Below the pieces are notes generated by a model, which did not search any database, had not been told where the DNA came from, and saw only the letters and a list, made by a program, of their open reading frames with translations. Below, in pieces: positions 1-9,106 of a stretch of 64,000 bases of DNA. This DNA is from Legionella fairfieldensis ATCC 49588. Its GTDB lineage: Bacteria; Pseudomonadota; Gammaproteobacteria; Legionellales; Legionellaceae. A program made the translations under genes and the position numbers. The stretch covers positions 62,001-126,000 of the forward strand of contig NZ_JHYC01000007.1 of the NCBI RefSeq assembly GCF_000621525.1, given 5' to 3'. Within the stretch, counting starts at the first letter, position 1. Every line of letters begins with the position of its first letter.

Positions 1-764
1 TGATTGCCCGATCAGTTCTTAATCTGGAAACTATCTGGAAAGAAATTGACGCATTAGGTACTACAATCACTGCGGAAAAGCAGATTGAACTCACTATGCT
101 TTATTTGCGTTTATTAAGACGAGTGACTCGCTGGTTTCTGCGTAACCAACGGACTAGTCTCGATATTAGCGCCGCAGTAAAGCTTTATACTCCTACTATG
201 AATGAATTGAAAAAAGCATTACCGCAAGTGTTTGGCGAAGCAAACCGTAAGCATTATGAAGATAATTTCAATGAATATATAGAATTAGGGATTCCAACTG
301 GTTTGGCTCATGAATTAACACTTACTCGTTCTTTGTTTTCGGCGATGGATATTATTGAAGCTGCAAGGCATTTGCATATTGATGTCGCAAAAGTAGCAGA
401 AGCTTATTTTGGTATCGATGAATTTTTGGACTTGTCCTGGATTCGCTCGCAAATTATTGTCCATCCGACTGAAAATCATTGGGAGTCGTTATCCAGAGAA
501 GCTTTACGTGACGATCTGGATTGGCAACAACGTTTGCTGACCGTAGGTATTATACGTTTTGACGAAAAGCAAAAAGATTTCATAAAAAGCTTTAATGCCT
601 GGTCGGAAACCCATAAAGCCTTAATAGAGCGATGGCATCAGATTTTATCGGATCTACGTGCCAGCACTACGTTGAATTATACTATGTTTTTCGTAGCGAT
701 TAGAGAATTGCTGGACTTAACGCAGGTAACGGTACAGCGCTCAATAAAAGAACCAGTAAGTTAA
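1..764 (+). CDS. NAD-specific glutamate dehydrogenase, C-terminal part (5' truncated by window)
   Basis: This reading frame is open from the first bases of the window and ends at a TAA at 762-764, so only about the last 250 residues are present. The sequence resembles the C-terminal region of the very large (about 1600-residue) bacterial NAD-dependent glutamate dehydrogenases, which oxidise glutamate to 2-oxoglutarate and ammonia. Features that fit are the run MLYLRLLRRVTRWFLRN, the segment ELGIPTGLAHELT, and a helical tail lacking the Rossmann and catalytic motifs, which lie upstream of the window. In Legionella, which lives on amino acids, this enzyme would feed glutamate into the TCA cycle. 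A hairpin terminator follows 14 bases after the stop. Confidence 0.8.
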   Translation, partial: IARSVLNLETIWKEIDALGTTITAEKQIELTMLYLRLLRRVTRWFLRNQRTSLDISAAVKLYTPTMNELKKALPQVFGEANRKHYEDNFNEYIELGIPTGLAHELTLTRSLFSAMDIIEAARHLHIDVAKVAEAYFGIDEFLDLSWIRSQIIVHPTENHWESLSREALRDDLDWQQRLLTVGIIRFDEKQKDFIKSFNAWSETHKALIERWHQILSDLRASTTLNYTMFFVAIRELLDLTQVTVQRSIKEPVS

Positions 765-777
765 AGTTAATAGTAAT

Positions 778-812
778 AGAGCTGGCTTGTGTGAATCCAG
801 CTCTATTTATTT
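778..812 (+). terminator. Rho-independent terminator after glutamate dehydrogenase
   Basis: Perfect 8-base arms AGAGCTGG (778-785) and CCAGCTCT (797-804) enclose an 11-base loop, and further A-T pairs extend the stem. A T-rich run, ATTTATTT, follows. It lies just after the gdh stop codon and is correctly oriented to end that transcript. Confidence 0.8.
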
Positions 813-997
813 GAGTTCATAGAAATTTAAATACAGAAGTTGTATTGAAAGCTATTTTCATCACGTACTGTTTAGTATAAGTTACAATCATTGTATGGCT
901 ACTATTTAAGGACAAATCAAGTGCTAAAATTTTTAGAGTCTCTATGGTCAAATTAACACCATAAGTATTTGATCAATTGTAAAGGTTAAAGGATTAT

Positions 998-1534
998 ATG
1001 ATGCAAAAACATTTGATAGTTTATTCAAAGGGTTCCAGGGTATTACATTGGCTGATTGCCTTCGTTGTGATAGGGATGCTTGCGGTAAGTTTTTTTCTTG
1101 ATGATTTTCCTGAGCAATATGTGGATTTAGCCTTTACCTTACACAAGTCGCTAGGCATCACCGTATTTTTCTTAATGCTTGTCCGCGTTGTGTGGATTAG
1201 TATTGCAGGTAGGCCGGAGTTGCCTTATGACACCCCTAAGTGGGAGCATTTTCTTTCTCGCTTTGTACAATATTCTTTTTATATATTGCTCATTGTAATG
1301 CCTTTATCTGGGTGGGTAATGTCGGTTGCAGCGAATGAAATACCTTATTATTTTGGTTTGTTTCATTTTTCTTTACCGGGTATAGAACCGGACAAAAATC
1401 TGGCTGCTTTTATGAATAAGACACATAAAACAATCGCATGGATTATTATCGGCTTACTCGTTCTGCACGTTGCCGGGGCAATAAAACATCATTTTATTAA
1501 TAAAGATGATGTTTTAAGGCGCATGTTACCTTGA
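998..1534 (+). CDS. Cytochrome b561 family protein
   Basis: A 178-residue inner-membrane protein of the bacterial cytochrome b561 (CybB/YodB) type, a di-haem b protein that moves electrons between quinone and another acceptor. Four hydrophobic helices are visible at roughly residues 15-33, 48-70, 93-112 and 145-163. Candidate haem-ligand histidines are in SRVLHWLIAF (His17), TLHKSLGI (about residue 49) and GLLVLHVAGAIKHH near the C-terminus. The start could be the ATG at 998 or the next codon at 1001. An AAAGG motif at 988-992 is spaced better for 1001. The gene converges with ygfZ, and their 3' ends overlap by 9 bases. Confidence 0.85.
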   Translation: MMQKHLIVYSKGSRVLHWLIAFVVIGMLAVSFFLDDFPEQYVDLAFTLHKSLGITVFFLMLVRVVWISIAGRPELPYDTPKWEHFLSRFVQYSFYILLIVMPLSGWVMSVAANEIPYYFGLFHFSLPGIEPDKNLAAFMNKTHKTIAWIIIGLLVLHVAGAIKHHFINKDDVLRRMLP

Positions 1535-2506
1535 ATCCTGTTGTTCAAGTGATACGGAACAGGGATGCCCTTCAATGAGGATCTCATTAGGGTGTTCAAA
1601 AAAAACACTAATGACAACCAGATAACGATCATTTCCCAGGGGGCTATAATCGATTAGCTCCCCAATTTCCATTTTTCCTGATATATCGAAGATTTTTTTG
1701 CCTGAGGATAATTTTTCCCTGGTTTCAATAGTAACCACTTGCAAGTCATGCTTAAGTTTGGCTCTATAATGTGTACGGGCTATAATTTCTTGCCCTTTAT
1801 AACAACCTTTTTCAAAATTAAGATAACCGGACAAATGTAAATTAAGACGATGAGGCAGAAATAATCCTCTGGTTTCAGGATAAATTTGGACATTTTTCCG
1901 TTGGACCCGTTGGTGATGCCAGGCAAGCGCTCCTTTAAATTGGTGATTATTAATAAAAGGGGGAGTTAACTGATCCGTTGGCTGTTTCTTATTTAAAATA
2001 ATAAAGAAGTTGTGATCCAGCCGGTAACAACAACTTTCGTTATTACAAGTTAATCCTAATGGTTCTGTTGGTAAAGGCAGATTATAGGGCAGTAAATCGT
2101 TTGTATTCCCCAAATAAAATCCATACAGTTGATAGTTTCTATCAGGTTCAGGTTTTACTCGTGATAACATGGCAGTTTTAGCAAGAGAAGCTTGTGTATC
2201 TGCCAATAAATCGCAAGGTAAAACAAGCCGCAAACCATGCCAGTCAATGACATCTGTCAAAGCGAGAATTCGGCCTTTCAGATTACACATGGCCCCTTGC
2301 CTTATGGTTTTACTGGTAACCTGACGAATGTCACAACTTAACTGACCTTGCAAAAATTCGGCGGCATGCTCCCCTTCAATTCGCAGTGAAGAAAGAAAAG
2401 ATAAATCGAATAAATAATTTTTGTCTTCTTCCCAAAGGAGTTCTTCAGAAAGCGGTAAATGGGTAGTAAGTGGTCTGCTGTTAATGCAATATTGAGAAAA
2501 GTTCAT
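1526..2506 (-). CDS. ygfZ: tRNA-modifying protein YgfZ (folate-binding, GcvT-like)
   Basis: A 326-residue protein of the YgfZ/COG0354 family. These are folate-binding relatives of the glycine-cleavage T protein that help make or repair iron-sulfur clusters, including that of MiaB. The hallmark motif KGCYKGQEIIARTHYRAKLK is present around residues 233-252, with the conserved Cys in K-G-C-Y-x-G-Q-E. The N-terminal half has the expected EGEHAAEFLQGQLSCDI segment. The gene is divergent from sdhE, another factor linked to succinate dehydrogenase, and ygfZ sits beside sdhE-ygfX in many Gammaproteobacteria. This synteny supports the call. Confidence 0.92.
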   Translation of the reverse strand: MNFSQYCINSRPLTTHLPLSEELLWEEDKNYLFDLSFLSSLRIEGEHAAEFLQGQLSCDIRQVTSKTIRQGAMCNLKGRILALTDVIDWHGLRLVLPCDLLADTQASLAKTAMLSRVKPEPDRNYQLYGFYLGNTNDLLPYNLPLPTEPLGLTCNNESCCYRLDHNFFIILNKKQPTDQLTPPFINNHQFKGALAWHHQRVQRKNVQIYPETRGLFLPHRLNLHLSGYLNFEKGCYKGQEIIARTHYRAKLKHDLQVVTIETREKLSSGKKIFDISGKMEIGELIDYSPLGNDRYLVVISVFFEHPNEILIEGHPCSVSLEQQDSR

Positions 2507-2624
2507 ATAATCTCATTTAATCTAATCATGATTGTTTTGCAGTTTAGTGTACCATTATTCACCGGGCAACGGATATGCGCTGATTCGTTTACTTACGCTA
2601 TAAACTGCGCTACGATGCGCAAAA

Positions 2625-2903
2625 ATGAAGACTTCCAAATTAGCAATGGTATTTAATAATGATGAAAAAGCAAAACTCAAATGGCATTGCCGCCGAGGCA
2701 TGCTGGAGCTTGACCTGATACTTACTCGTTTTGCTGACAATAACCTAAATAATATGAATGAAGCCCAACTTACTGTTTTCAGTAAATTGCTTGCTTGTAC
2801 AGATCCTGAGTTATTTAGCTGGTTGATGAGCTATGAGAAACCTGCGGATAAGGAGTTAGCAGATTTTGTTGAATTTATCAGACTGCACGATAAACTTCGG
2901 TAA
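2625..2903 (+). CDS. sdhE: FAD assembly factor SdhE
   Basis: A 92-residue cytoplasmic protein that promotes covalent attachment of FAD to succinate dehydrogenase. The family signature is clear: KWHCRRGMLELDLILTRF near residues 19-36, containing the R-R-G-M-x-E-L-D core needed for flavinylation, and later LACTDPELFSWLM. Length and layout match E. coli SdhE (88 residues). The start may be the ATG at 2625 or the one at 2646, since neither has a strong Shine-Dalgarno sequence. The 3' end overlaps the next reading frame, as in the sdhE-ygfX pair of E. coli. Confidence 0.92.
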   Translation: MKTSKLAMVFNNDEKAKLKWHCRRGMLELDLILTRFADNNLNNMNEAQLTVFSKLLACTDPELFSWLMSYEKPADKELADFVEFIRLHDKLR

Positions 2904-3276
2904 GTCATCGCATTATGCCAGATTGGCTCTGGTAATTTATACCTGTGCTTTATTATTAGTATTTTATTCAGCTTTTAGTTTGCTTTTAAAAATAATGATT
3001 ATGAGCCTTCTGTTATTGCAGTCAGGTCGTGTCATTTATAATCCAATACCTCATCCTGATTATTTAACACTAATTTATAAAACAAATGAATGGATTCTGT
3101 ATGATAAAAGAAATCAGAGCGTTTCATATAATAAAATGCGTATTATTATTGACACAGGTTTTTTCTTCCTTCTTGAGTTAAAAAACGAAAGAAGCCATAA
3201 AATTCTCGTTATTTTTTCTGATCAATTAACAACTAGTGTTTACCGCCTGTTAAATATAATAGAAAAAATTACTTAA
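2866..3276 (+). CDS. YgfX/CptA-like inner-membrane protein
   Basis: A 136-residue protein with two adjacent hydrophobic helices (about residues 20-40 and 41-55) followed by a soluble C-terminal domain. This is the YgfX (CptA) topology, and position right after and overlapping sdhE is the family's usual one. In E. coli, YgfX was described as a membrane toxin acting on cytoskeletal proteins and as part of an sdhE operon; its role here is unknown. The start is uncertain: the best candidate is TTG at 2866, which gives a 38-base overlap with sdhE. Assignment rests on topology and context more than on motif identity. Confidence 0.6.
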   Translation: MLNLSDCTINFGKSSHYARLALVIYTCALLLVFYSAFSLLLKIMIMSLLLLQSGRVIYNPIPHPDYLTLIYKTNEWILYDKRNQSVSYNKMRIIIDTGFFFLLELKNERSHKILVIFSDQLTTSVYRLLNIIEKIT

Positions 3277-3453
3277 TGGATCTGCTTGTCGGATTGTTTA
3301 CTTTGGCTTATTGTCAAATTGTTTACTCTTATTTTCCAGGACGCTATAAAAATTAACGTTTAAAAAATTTTATCTTGATTTTAATTATGGATGGGGGGCT
3401 TACAGTAAAAAGCTGTTAGAATAGCATCATGATAAAGTTTATATCCTACTTAT

Positions 3454-4464
3454 ATGCTTGAAAGTGACCGTTTAATCAGTGCTCACTCAACTACTTCAGA
3501 AGACGCATTTGATCGCGCCATTCGCCCTTTATGTCTTGATGATTATATTGGCCAGGATGCTGTTCGCGAGCAAATGCGTATCTTTATTGATGCAGCCAGA
3601 AACCGTCAGGATGCGCTCGATCATGTGCTTATTTTTGGTCCACCGGGCCTTGGTAAAACAACTTTAGCCAATATCATTGCTCACGAAATGGGGGTTAATT
3701 TAAGGCAGACTTCGGGTCCTGTGCTGGAACGGGCAGGAGATATTGCAGCGATTCTAACCAATCTCCAGGCAAATGATGTTTTATTTATCGATGAAATTCA
3801 TAGACTCAGTCCCGTTATTGAAGAAATTCTTTATCCAGCCATGGAAGACTATAAGCTGGATATTATGATAGGAGAAGGGCCTGCGGCGCGTTCTATTAAA
3901 TTGGAATTACCGCCATTTACCTTAATTGGCGCAACAACACGGGCGGGTCTGCTTACTTCACCTCTTCGTGACCGTTTCGGTATTATTCAACGTTTGGAAT
4001 TTTATTCTGTTGCCGCGTTAACTCATATAGTATCGCGTTCTGCCAGATTGCTGGGTGTCATGGCAGAAGAAAAAGGAACGCAGGAGATCGCGATGCGTTC
4101 TCGAGGAACCCCCCGAATTGCTAATCGATTATTAAGACGGGTACGTGATTATGCGGAAATAAAAGGTAAAGGAGTGATTAGTCTGGAAATGGCAAGGTTG
4201 GCCCTGGAAATGCTCGATATTGATGATCAGGGTTTTGATACGATGGACAGAAAGTTAATGCTTGCAGTCATTGAGCGTTTTGCTGGAGGCCCTGTAGGTG
4301 TAGACAGTATCGCCGCTGCTATCGGCGAAGAAAAAGGAACAATTGAGGATGTTCTGGAGCCTTATTTAATTCAACAGGGTTTTTTAATGCGGACTCCAAG
4401 AGGACGTATCGCTTCCGAGTTGGCTTATCATCATTTTGGTTTGATAATGACAGAAGAAAATTAA
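3454..4464 (+). CDS. ruvB: Holliday junction branch migration helicase RuvB
   Basis: A 336-residue AAA+ ATPase that drives branch migration together with RuvA and hands junctions to RuvC. Walker A is [16 protein letters not shown] (about residues 62-77), Walker B is [11 protein letters not shown] (about 108-118), sensor 1 is LIGATTRAG (about 157-165) and the arginine-finger region is SPLRDRFG. The C-terminal winged helix ends with [21 protein letters not shown]. Full family length. ruvA and ruvC are not in the window, so ruvB stands apart here. A short hairpin with a T-run follows about 110 bases downstream. Confidence 0.97.
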   Translation: MLESDRLISAHSTTSEDAFDRAIRPLCLDDYIGQDAVREQMRIFIDAARNRQDALDHVLIFGPPGLGKTTLANIIAHEMGVNLRQTSGPVLERAGDIAAILTNLQANDVLFIDEIHRLSPVIEEILYPAMEDYKLDIMIGEGPAARSIKLELPPFTLIGATTRAGLLTSPLRDRFGIIQRLEFYSVAALTHIVSRSARLLGVMAEEKGTQEIAMRSRGTPRIANRLLRRVRDYAEIKGKGVISLEMARLALEMLDIDDQGFDTMDRKLMLAVIERFAGGPVGVDSIAAAIGEEKGTIEDVLEPYLIQQGFLMRTPRGRIASELAYHHFGLIMTEEN

Positions 4465-4571
4465 TGTGATGGATGAAGCTGATTCGCGGGTTTATATATA
4501 ATGGTGTCAATTTAAAAGAATACCGCGGGACGTCGGTAATAAAGAATTGTTCTTAAGTTGATAAGATATGC

Positions 4572-4593
4572 AAGCCCTCTTTGCGGGCTTTTG
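4572..4593 (+). terminator. Probable terminator after ruvB
   Basis: A short stem of AAGCCC (4572-4577) and GGGCTT (4585-4590) with a 7-base loop and a following TT run. It lies in the 314-base gap between ruvB and tolQ. The six-pair stem is short, so confidence is moderate. I see nothing else clear in this gap. Confidence 0.5.
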
Positions 4594-4778
4594 GCGTTAA
4601 AGGCTCCTTAATTACCTGTTTCCATGAAGACTTACAAAAAATAGGTAGTGTTTTATTTGCGCAAATTAGGCATAATCAGCATAATAGGTTGTTTTGTGAC
4701 ATGCGTTAAAAAATGTAGGGTTGAGAACAAGACACATGCCCATTGAATTATTTTAAGTTGTTGATCAGGAGAAAAAAC

Positions 4779-5453
4779 GTGGTTAACCATGCGAGTGTAT
4801 TAGGTTACTTTATGCAAGCCGGGCTGGTAGTAAAGACCGTAATGATGCTTCTGCTTATCGCATCAGTAGTTTCATGGACACTTATTTTACAAAGAGCCTG
4901 GTATTTTAATCGAAAAAAACAGCAATGCGAAGCGTTTTCCAGACGTTTCTGGAATAGCAGTGATCTGAGTAAGCTCTATGCAGATATTGATAGTCATGTT
5001 GATGATAAGCAAGGTTTAGCTGCTATTTTTCATGCGGGGTTTAAAGAATATATTCGGTCACGAAAATTGGGTAATGTGGTTCTTGAGCCGATTCAACGTG
5101 TCATGCAAATAATGCATGCCAAAGAAGCGATACAATTGGAACATCATCTTCCTTTTTTTGCTTCAGTGGGGTCCATTGCTCCTTATGTCGGACTTTTTGG
5201 CACAGTGTGGGGTATTATGACATCGTTTCAGGCACTTGGTCAGGCACAACAAGCCACTATTTCCATGGTTGCTCCGGGGATATCAGAAGCATTGGTGGCA
5301 ACCGCTTTGGGTTTATTTACTGCTATTCCTGCTGTGATTGCTTATAACCGCTATAGTACTCGGGCCAATACGTTGCTTGAACAATATGATTTATTTCAGG
5401 ATGAGTTAGTGGCTCTTATTGAACAGCAAACAGCCGAGTCAATCAGAGGATAA
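4779..5453 (+). CDS. tolQ: Tol-Pal system proton channel subunit TolQ
   Basis: An inner-membrane protein of about 224 residues in the ExbB/TolQ/MotA family. With TolR it uses the proton gradient to energise TolA for outer-membrane constriction at division. It has a first helix near residues 10-32 and the conserved pair LPFFASVGSIAPYVGLFGTVWGIM and ISEALVATALGLFTAIPAVIAYNRY, which carry the channel Thr and Gly residues. I chose the GTG at 4779 because AGGAG at 4767-4771 lies 7 bases upstream and the N-terminus then matches TolQ. An in-frame TTG at 4743 would add 12 residues. It is first in tolQRAB. Confidence 0.95.
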   Translation: MVNHASVLGYFMQAGLVVKTVMMLLLIASVVSWTLILQRAWYFNRKKQQCEAFSRRFWNSSDLSKLYADIDSHVDDKQGLAAIFHAGFKEYIRSRKLGNVVLEPIQRVMQIMHAKEAIQLEHHLPFFASVGSIAPYVGLFGTVWGIMTSFQALGQAQQATISMVAPGISEALVATALGLFTAIPAVIAYNRYSTRANTLLEQYDLFQDELVALIEQQTAESIRG

Positions 5454-5457
5454 TTCG

Positions 5458-5916
5458 ATGTTAAGAAAGAAAAAAATAACGTCTCGTCCTATTGCTGAAA
5501 TTAATGTAGTACCTTATATCGATGTCATGTTGGTGCTACTCGTTATCTTTATGATTACAGCGCCCATGTTGACACAGGGTGTTACGGTTGATTTACCTAA
5601 AGCAGCAAGTGAATCATTAAAAACCGCTGATAGAGAGCCTGTTATCGTTTCTGTTAATCAGCAAGGGGATTATTTTCTCAATATTCATAGTGATCCAGGT
5701 AACCCTATTACGGCGCAAGCTCTTAAAATTCGCGTAGCCGCTGAATTGGAGCTGGCGCGTCAATCCAAACAGGTACTGAATGTGCTGGTTAAAGGCGATC
5801 AAGGCGTTCCTTACGGTAAAGTGGTTATTGCAATGAGCTTGCTAAAACAAGCTGGCGCAGAGCAAGTGGGTTTGCTCACTGACTCTTCGAATGTATTACA
5901 GGAGAGTCGCGGATGA
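5458..5916 (+). CDS. tolR: Tol-Pal system protein TolR
   Basis: A TolR/ExbD family protein of about 152 residues with one N-terminal membrane helix and a periplasmic domain. The motif EINVVPYIDVMLVLLVIFMI (about residues 14-33) contains the conserved Asp of the proton path. I chose the ATG at 5458, 4 bases after the tolQ stop, with AGAGGA at 5445-5450 as ribosome site. A longer in-frame start inside tolQ looks unlikely. The stop overlaps the tolA start in an ATGA arrangement, so the genes are translationally coupled. Confidence 0.95.
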   Translation: MLRKKKITSRPIAEINVVPYIDVMLVLLVIFMITAPMLTQGVTVDLPKAASESLKTADREPVIVSVNQQGDYFLNIHSDPGNPITAQALKIRVAAELELARQSKQVLNVLVKGDQGVPYGKVVIAMSLLKQAGAEQVGLLTDSSNVLQESRG

Positions 5917-6905
5917 TTGCTGATCCAAGTTATCGCAAATCTTTTTTTCTTGCTGTTTTTTTTCATGTGCTGCTTGCTATAGTGTTAATTGTTGATACAA
6001 CCAGCAATCAGCGTCCTGTGTTAACATTAGAGGCAAAAAACGAACCGGCTCGTGCATTACCTGTTGAGCAAACCCGGCAACCCAAAGACGAGATTGTTAA
6101 AGCAGTCAGTATTGATAATCAGGAAGTGATGGAGACAGTCAATCGTTTAAAGCAGGAGAGAGTTCAACAACTAAAAGCAGAACAGGCGAGACAACAAGCT
6201 CTGGCTAAACAGGCAGAAATGGCCCGTAAAGCACGAATACAGGAACAGCAACGTCTGGCAAAATTAAAAGAAGAGGCTGAAAAATTAGCTATTGCAAGAA
6301 AAAAACAGATTGAAGAAGAAAAGCAGCGTTTAAAGCAATTGGCAGAGCAGAAAGCACAGGAAGCAAAGCGCCTTGAAGAATTAAAAAATAAACAACAGCA
6401 ATTGCAAAAAGCACAACAGGAAGAGGCTGAAAAACTTGCCCAGTTAAAGCAAAAACACATTGAACAACAGGCTAAGGAAGAGCAATTAAAAGAAAAAGCT
6501 AAACAGGAAGAATTGGTCCGTGCCGAAAAATTAAAAGCAGAATTGGCAGAAAAACAACGCCAGGCTGCGGCTCAACAAGCAGCTAATGAAGCCGCCAAAA
6601 AGGCCCATATTGCGGGTGAGGTTAATAAGTACAAGGCATTAATTGTTAATGCGATAAGTCGTCAATGGATTCTACCGGATAATGTAGACAGTCATTTGTC
6701 AAGTCAGTTTAGAATTCGTCTGGCACCTGATGGCGCTGTGCTGGAAGTGAGCTTGATGCGCAGTAGTGGTGATGCCATTTTAGATCGCTCTGCTCAGACG
6801 GCTATTTATAAAGCATCGCCGCTACCCGTTCCGGTTGATCCTGAAACGTTTAATTTGTTTCGCGATATCAGTTTAACAGTACGTCCAGAAAATGTTAGGG
6901 GATAA
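5913..6905 (+). CDS. tolA: Tol-Pal system protein TolA
   Basis: A 330-residue periplasm-spanning protein. A single membrane anchor lies at about residues 11-29. A long Ala/Glu/Lys/Gln-rich helical stalk fills about residues 55-235. A C-terminal TonB-like domain (about 240-330) contains [19 protein letters not shown] and [24 protein letters not shown], both typical of TolA. It links the TolQR motor to Pal and TolB at the outer membrane. The ATG overlaps the tolR stop by 4 bases, and tolB follows 2 bases after its stop. Confidence 0.95.
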   Translation: MIADPSYRKSFFLAVFFHVLLAIVLIVDTTSNQRPVLTLEAKNEPARALPVEQTRQPKDEIVKAVSIDNQEVMETVNRLKQERVQQLKAEQARQQALAKQAEMARKARIQEQQRLAKLKEEAEKLAIARKKQIEEEKQRLKQLAEQKAQEAKRLEELKNKQQQLQKAQQEEAEKLAQLKQKHIEQQAKEEQLKEKAKQEELVRAEKLKAELAEKQRQAAAQQAANEAAKKAHIAGEVNKYKALIVNAISRQWILPDNVDSHLSSQFRIRLAPDGAVLEVSLMRSSGDAILDRSAQTAIYKASPLPVPVDPETFNLFRDISLTVRPENVRG

Positions 6906-6907
6906 AG

Positions 6908-8167
6908 GTGTTAAGTAAACGTTTGATAATAGCGCTTTTTTTAGTGTTTCCATGGGCTCTTTTTGCTGTGGATCTCGAATTAACTCAAGGTATTAATTCG
7001 ACTTTACCTATTGCTATCGACTCATTTGGATCCGATGAAACAGGGCAACAGATAGCAGGGATAATAAAAAGTGATTTAAGTTTTTCAGGACAATTTAATA
7101 TTATTTCTGCGCCACAAAATGGAGCAGTGACAGTCAGTACATGGCGCTCTGCCGGTGCTGACAGTGTGTTGTCCGGTCGGGTAAGTCGAACGGGTTATAA
7201 TCGTTATGAGGTTAGTTTTGAGTTGGTAGATGCAGTTGCTCAGAGTCGGGTACTGTTATCTAAAAGCTACCAGGTGAATGCCAATGAAATCCGTGCCCTG
7301 GCTCATCATATTAGTGATGAAGTTTATCAAAAACTTACTGGGGAGCGAGGTGTTTTCTCCACTCGTATCGCGTACATTTTAGTACAGCGTAATGGCGAAA
7401 AAGCAAAGTATTTTCTTGAGGTTGCTGATGTGGATGGCCATAATCCTCAGAGTTTATTAGTATCATCGGAGCCTATTATGTCGCCCGCCTGGTCTCCTGA
7501 TGGCCGCCAGATTGCTTATGTATCTTTTGAAAAAAAGAAAGCACAAATATTTACTGTTTCCGTGGAAAACGGAAAGCGTCGTTTATTAACTGACTTCGCA
7601 GGGATCAATGGTGCACCCGCCTGGTCAACAGATGGCCGTGAGATGGCTGTCGTTCTCTCCAAAGGAGGCTCTCCTAAAATTTATAGTGTCGATTTAAGCA
7701 GTGGCAACATGAAGCAACTAACATTCGGAGACGCCATTGATACAGAACCTCGTTACTCACCGGATGGACGTTCCTTATTATTTACGTCTGGCCGAGGTGG
7801 TGCGCCGCAAATCTATCGCTTAACGCTTGCAGACGGTAACGTAACCCGCATGACTTATGACGGCAATTATAATGCGCGCGCTTCTTATACACCGGATCAA
7901 AAGCACATCGTTATGTTACATCGTGAGGATAAAAATTTTAATATTGGCGTGCAGGATGTCGACAGTGGTCCGGTGACACAACTCACTTTCTCGACATTTG
8001 ATGAGTCTCCTTCTGTTTCACCTAATGGGCGGTTGATTTTATATGCGACTCATTATAATGATCAGGGTGTACTCGCAGTGGTTTCCATCGATGGACGGGT
8101 GAAAATACGTTTACCGGCCAGAGAAGGTGATGTTCAGGAGCCGGCCTGGTCGCCTTATCTTGGTTAA
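6908..8167 (+). CDS. tolB: Tol-Pal system periplasmic protein TolB
   Basis: A 419-residue periplasmic protein that binds Pal and is released by TolA. A signal peptide spans about residues 1-20 (hydrophobic, ending [13 protein letters not shown]). A small N-terminal domain precedes a six-bladed beta-propeller whose repeats show as [32 protein letters not shown] and [18 protein letters not shown]. The start codon is GTG. In many bacteria pal follows tolB, but here the next gene is a nuclease 6 bases on, so pal must lie elsewhere or be missing from this cluster. Confidence 0.96.
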   Translation: MLSKRLIIALFLVFPWALFAVDLELTQGINSTLPIAIDSFGSDETGQQIAGIIKSDLSFSGQFNIISAPQNGAVTVSTWRSAGADSVLSGRVSRTGYNRYEVSFELVDAVAQSRVLLSKSYQVNANEIRALAHHISDEVYQKLTGERGVFSTRIAYILVQRNGEKAKYFLEVADVDGHNPQSLLVSSEPIMSPAWSPDGRQIAYVSFEKKKAQIFTVSVENGKRRLLTDFAGINGAPAWSTDGREMAVVLSKGGSPKIYSVDLSSGNMKQLTFGDAIDTEPRYSPDGRSLLFTSGRGGAPQIYRLTLADGNVTRMTYDGNYNARASYTPDQKHIVMLHREDKNFNIGVQDVDSGPVTQLTFSTFDESPSVSPNGRLILYATHYNDQGVLAVVSIDGRVKIRLPAREGDVQEPAWSPYLG

Positions 8168-8173
8168 TCCTCA

Positions 8174-8992
8174 ATGAGAAAATTACTATTGGTCCTGTTT
8201 TTAGCAACGAATTCTGCTTATTGCTGGAATGCCTTGGGCCATCGCTTGGTGGTTCAAATCGCTTATCATCATCTGACCAGACAGGCCAAACAACAATATA
8301 ATCATTACAATCATGCTCTGGATACCAGATACAGACCCCAAAGTTTAGTTAATGCTGCGGTTTGGCTTGATACTTTGCATGCGCCGGATGAAGTGTGGTT
8401 GCAGCCAAAACACTATATTAATTTACCTTTTTCTCTGGATGGCAGTCGATTAATTCCACCGAATAAAATCAATGCGGTAAGTGCTATTGAAGAAGCAAAA
8501 ACGGTTCTTGGTAATAAATCGGCAACTGATTTCGAAAAAGGATTTAATTTGAGAATTTTATTACATGTCGTTGCTGATATTCATCAGCCTTTACATGCCG
8601 CCAGCCAGTATAGTCGGGCTTATCCCAAAGGTGATAAAGGAGGTAATCTTTTTTATTTACAGACCAATCCAGTAGCTACTAACTTACATGCTTACTGGGA
8701 TAAAGGAGGAGGGTTTTTAAGCACAAAAAAATCTTACTCTAAAAGTCAATTAAACAGAAAGGCGAGTCAAATTGAAAAACACTGGCCTTGTCATGTTGCT
8801 GCAATTAATCTTGACCCTAAAAAATGGGCCAATGAATCCCATAAAATTGCTGTAAAGAATGCTTATCAGATAAAGAGCCGTCAAAAACCTGACAAGAATT
8901 ATCAGAAAATGACTAAATTAATAACCGAACAACGAATCGCCCTTGCGGGATGCCGACTGGCTTCGCTGTTAAATAAGATAGCTTCACTATAA
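8174..8992 (+). CDS. Secreted S1/P1-type nuclease
   Basis: A 272-residue exported zinc nuclease of the S1/P1 family, which cleaves single-stranded nucleic acids and 3'-nucleotides. A signal peptide of about 17 residues precedes WNALGHRLVVQIAYHHL. Tryptophan at the mature N-terminus and the following His are zinc ligands in this family. Further ligand motifs are LHVVADIHQPLHAAS (about residues 132-146), the KGDKGGN loop and NLHAYWDKG. Bacterial members occur in Legionella and plant-associated species. It starts 6 bases after tolB and so is probably co-transcribed with the Tol genes, though no functional link is evident. Confidence 0.9.
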   Translation: MRKLLLVLFLATNSAYCWNALGHRLVVQIAYHHLTRQAKQQYNHYNHALDTRYRPQSLVNAAVWLDTLHAPDEVWLQPKHYINLPFSLDGSRLIPPNKINAVSAIEEAKTVLGNKSATDFEKGFNLRILLHVVADIHQPLHAASQYSRAYPKGDKGGNLFYLQTNPVATNLHAYWDKGGGFLSTKKSYSKSQLNRKASQIEKHWPCHVAAINLDPKKWANESHKIAVKNAYQIKSRQKPDKNYQKMTKLITEQRIALAGCRLASLLNKIASL

Positions 8993-9106
8993 CATAAATA
9001 GTTTTCAGCCCTAAACAACGTTGAATTATCAGATTTATATTTTTAGCCTGGGAAAAAACTTAAGAAACAGATAAACTGGTTATAGACGATTTAAGATAAA
9101 AACCAA

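Noticed and set aside
6164-6460. Cys-rich 98-residue minus-strand frame
   Set aside because: It is antisense to the Ala/Lys/Glu/Gln-rich stalk of tolA; the Cys and Phe runs are a by-product of that codon composition.
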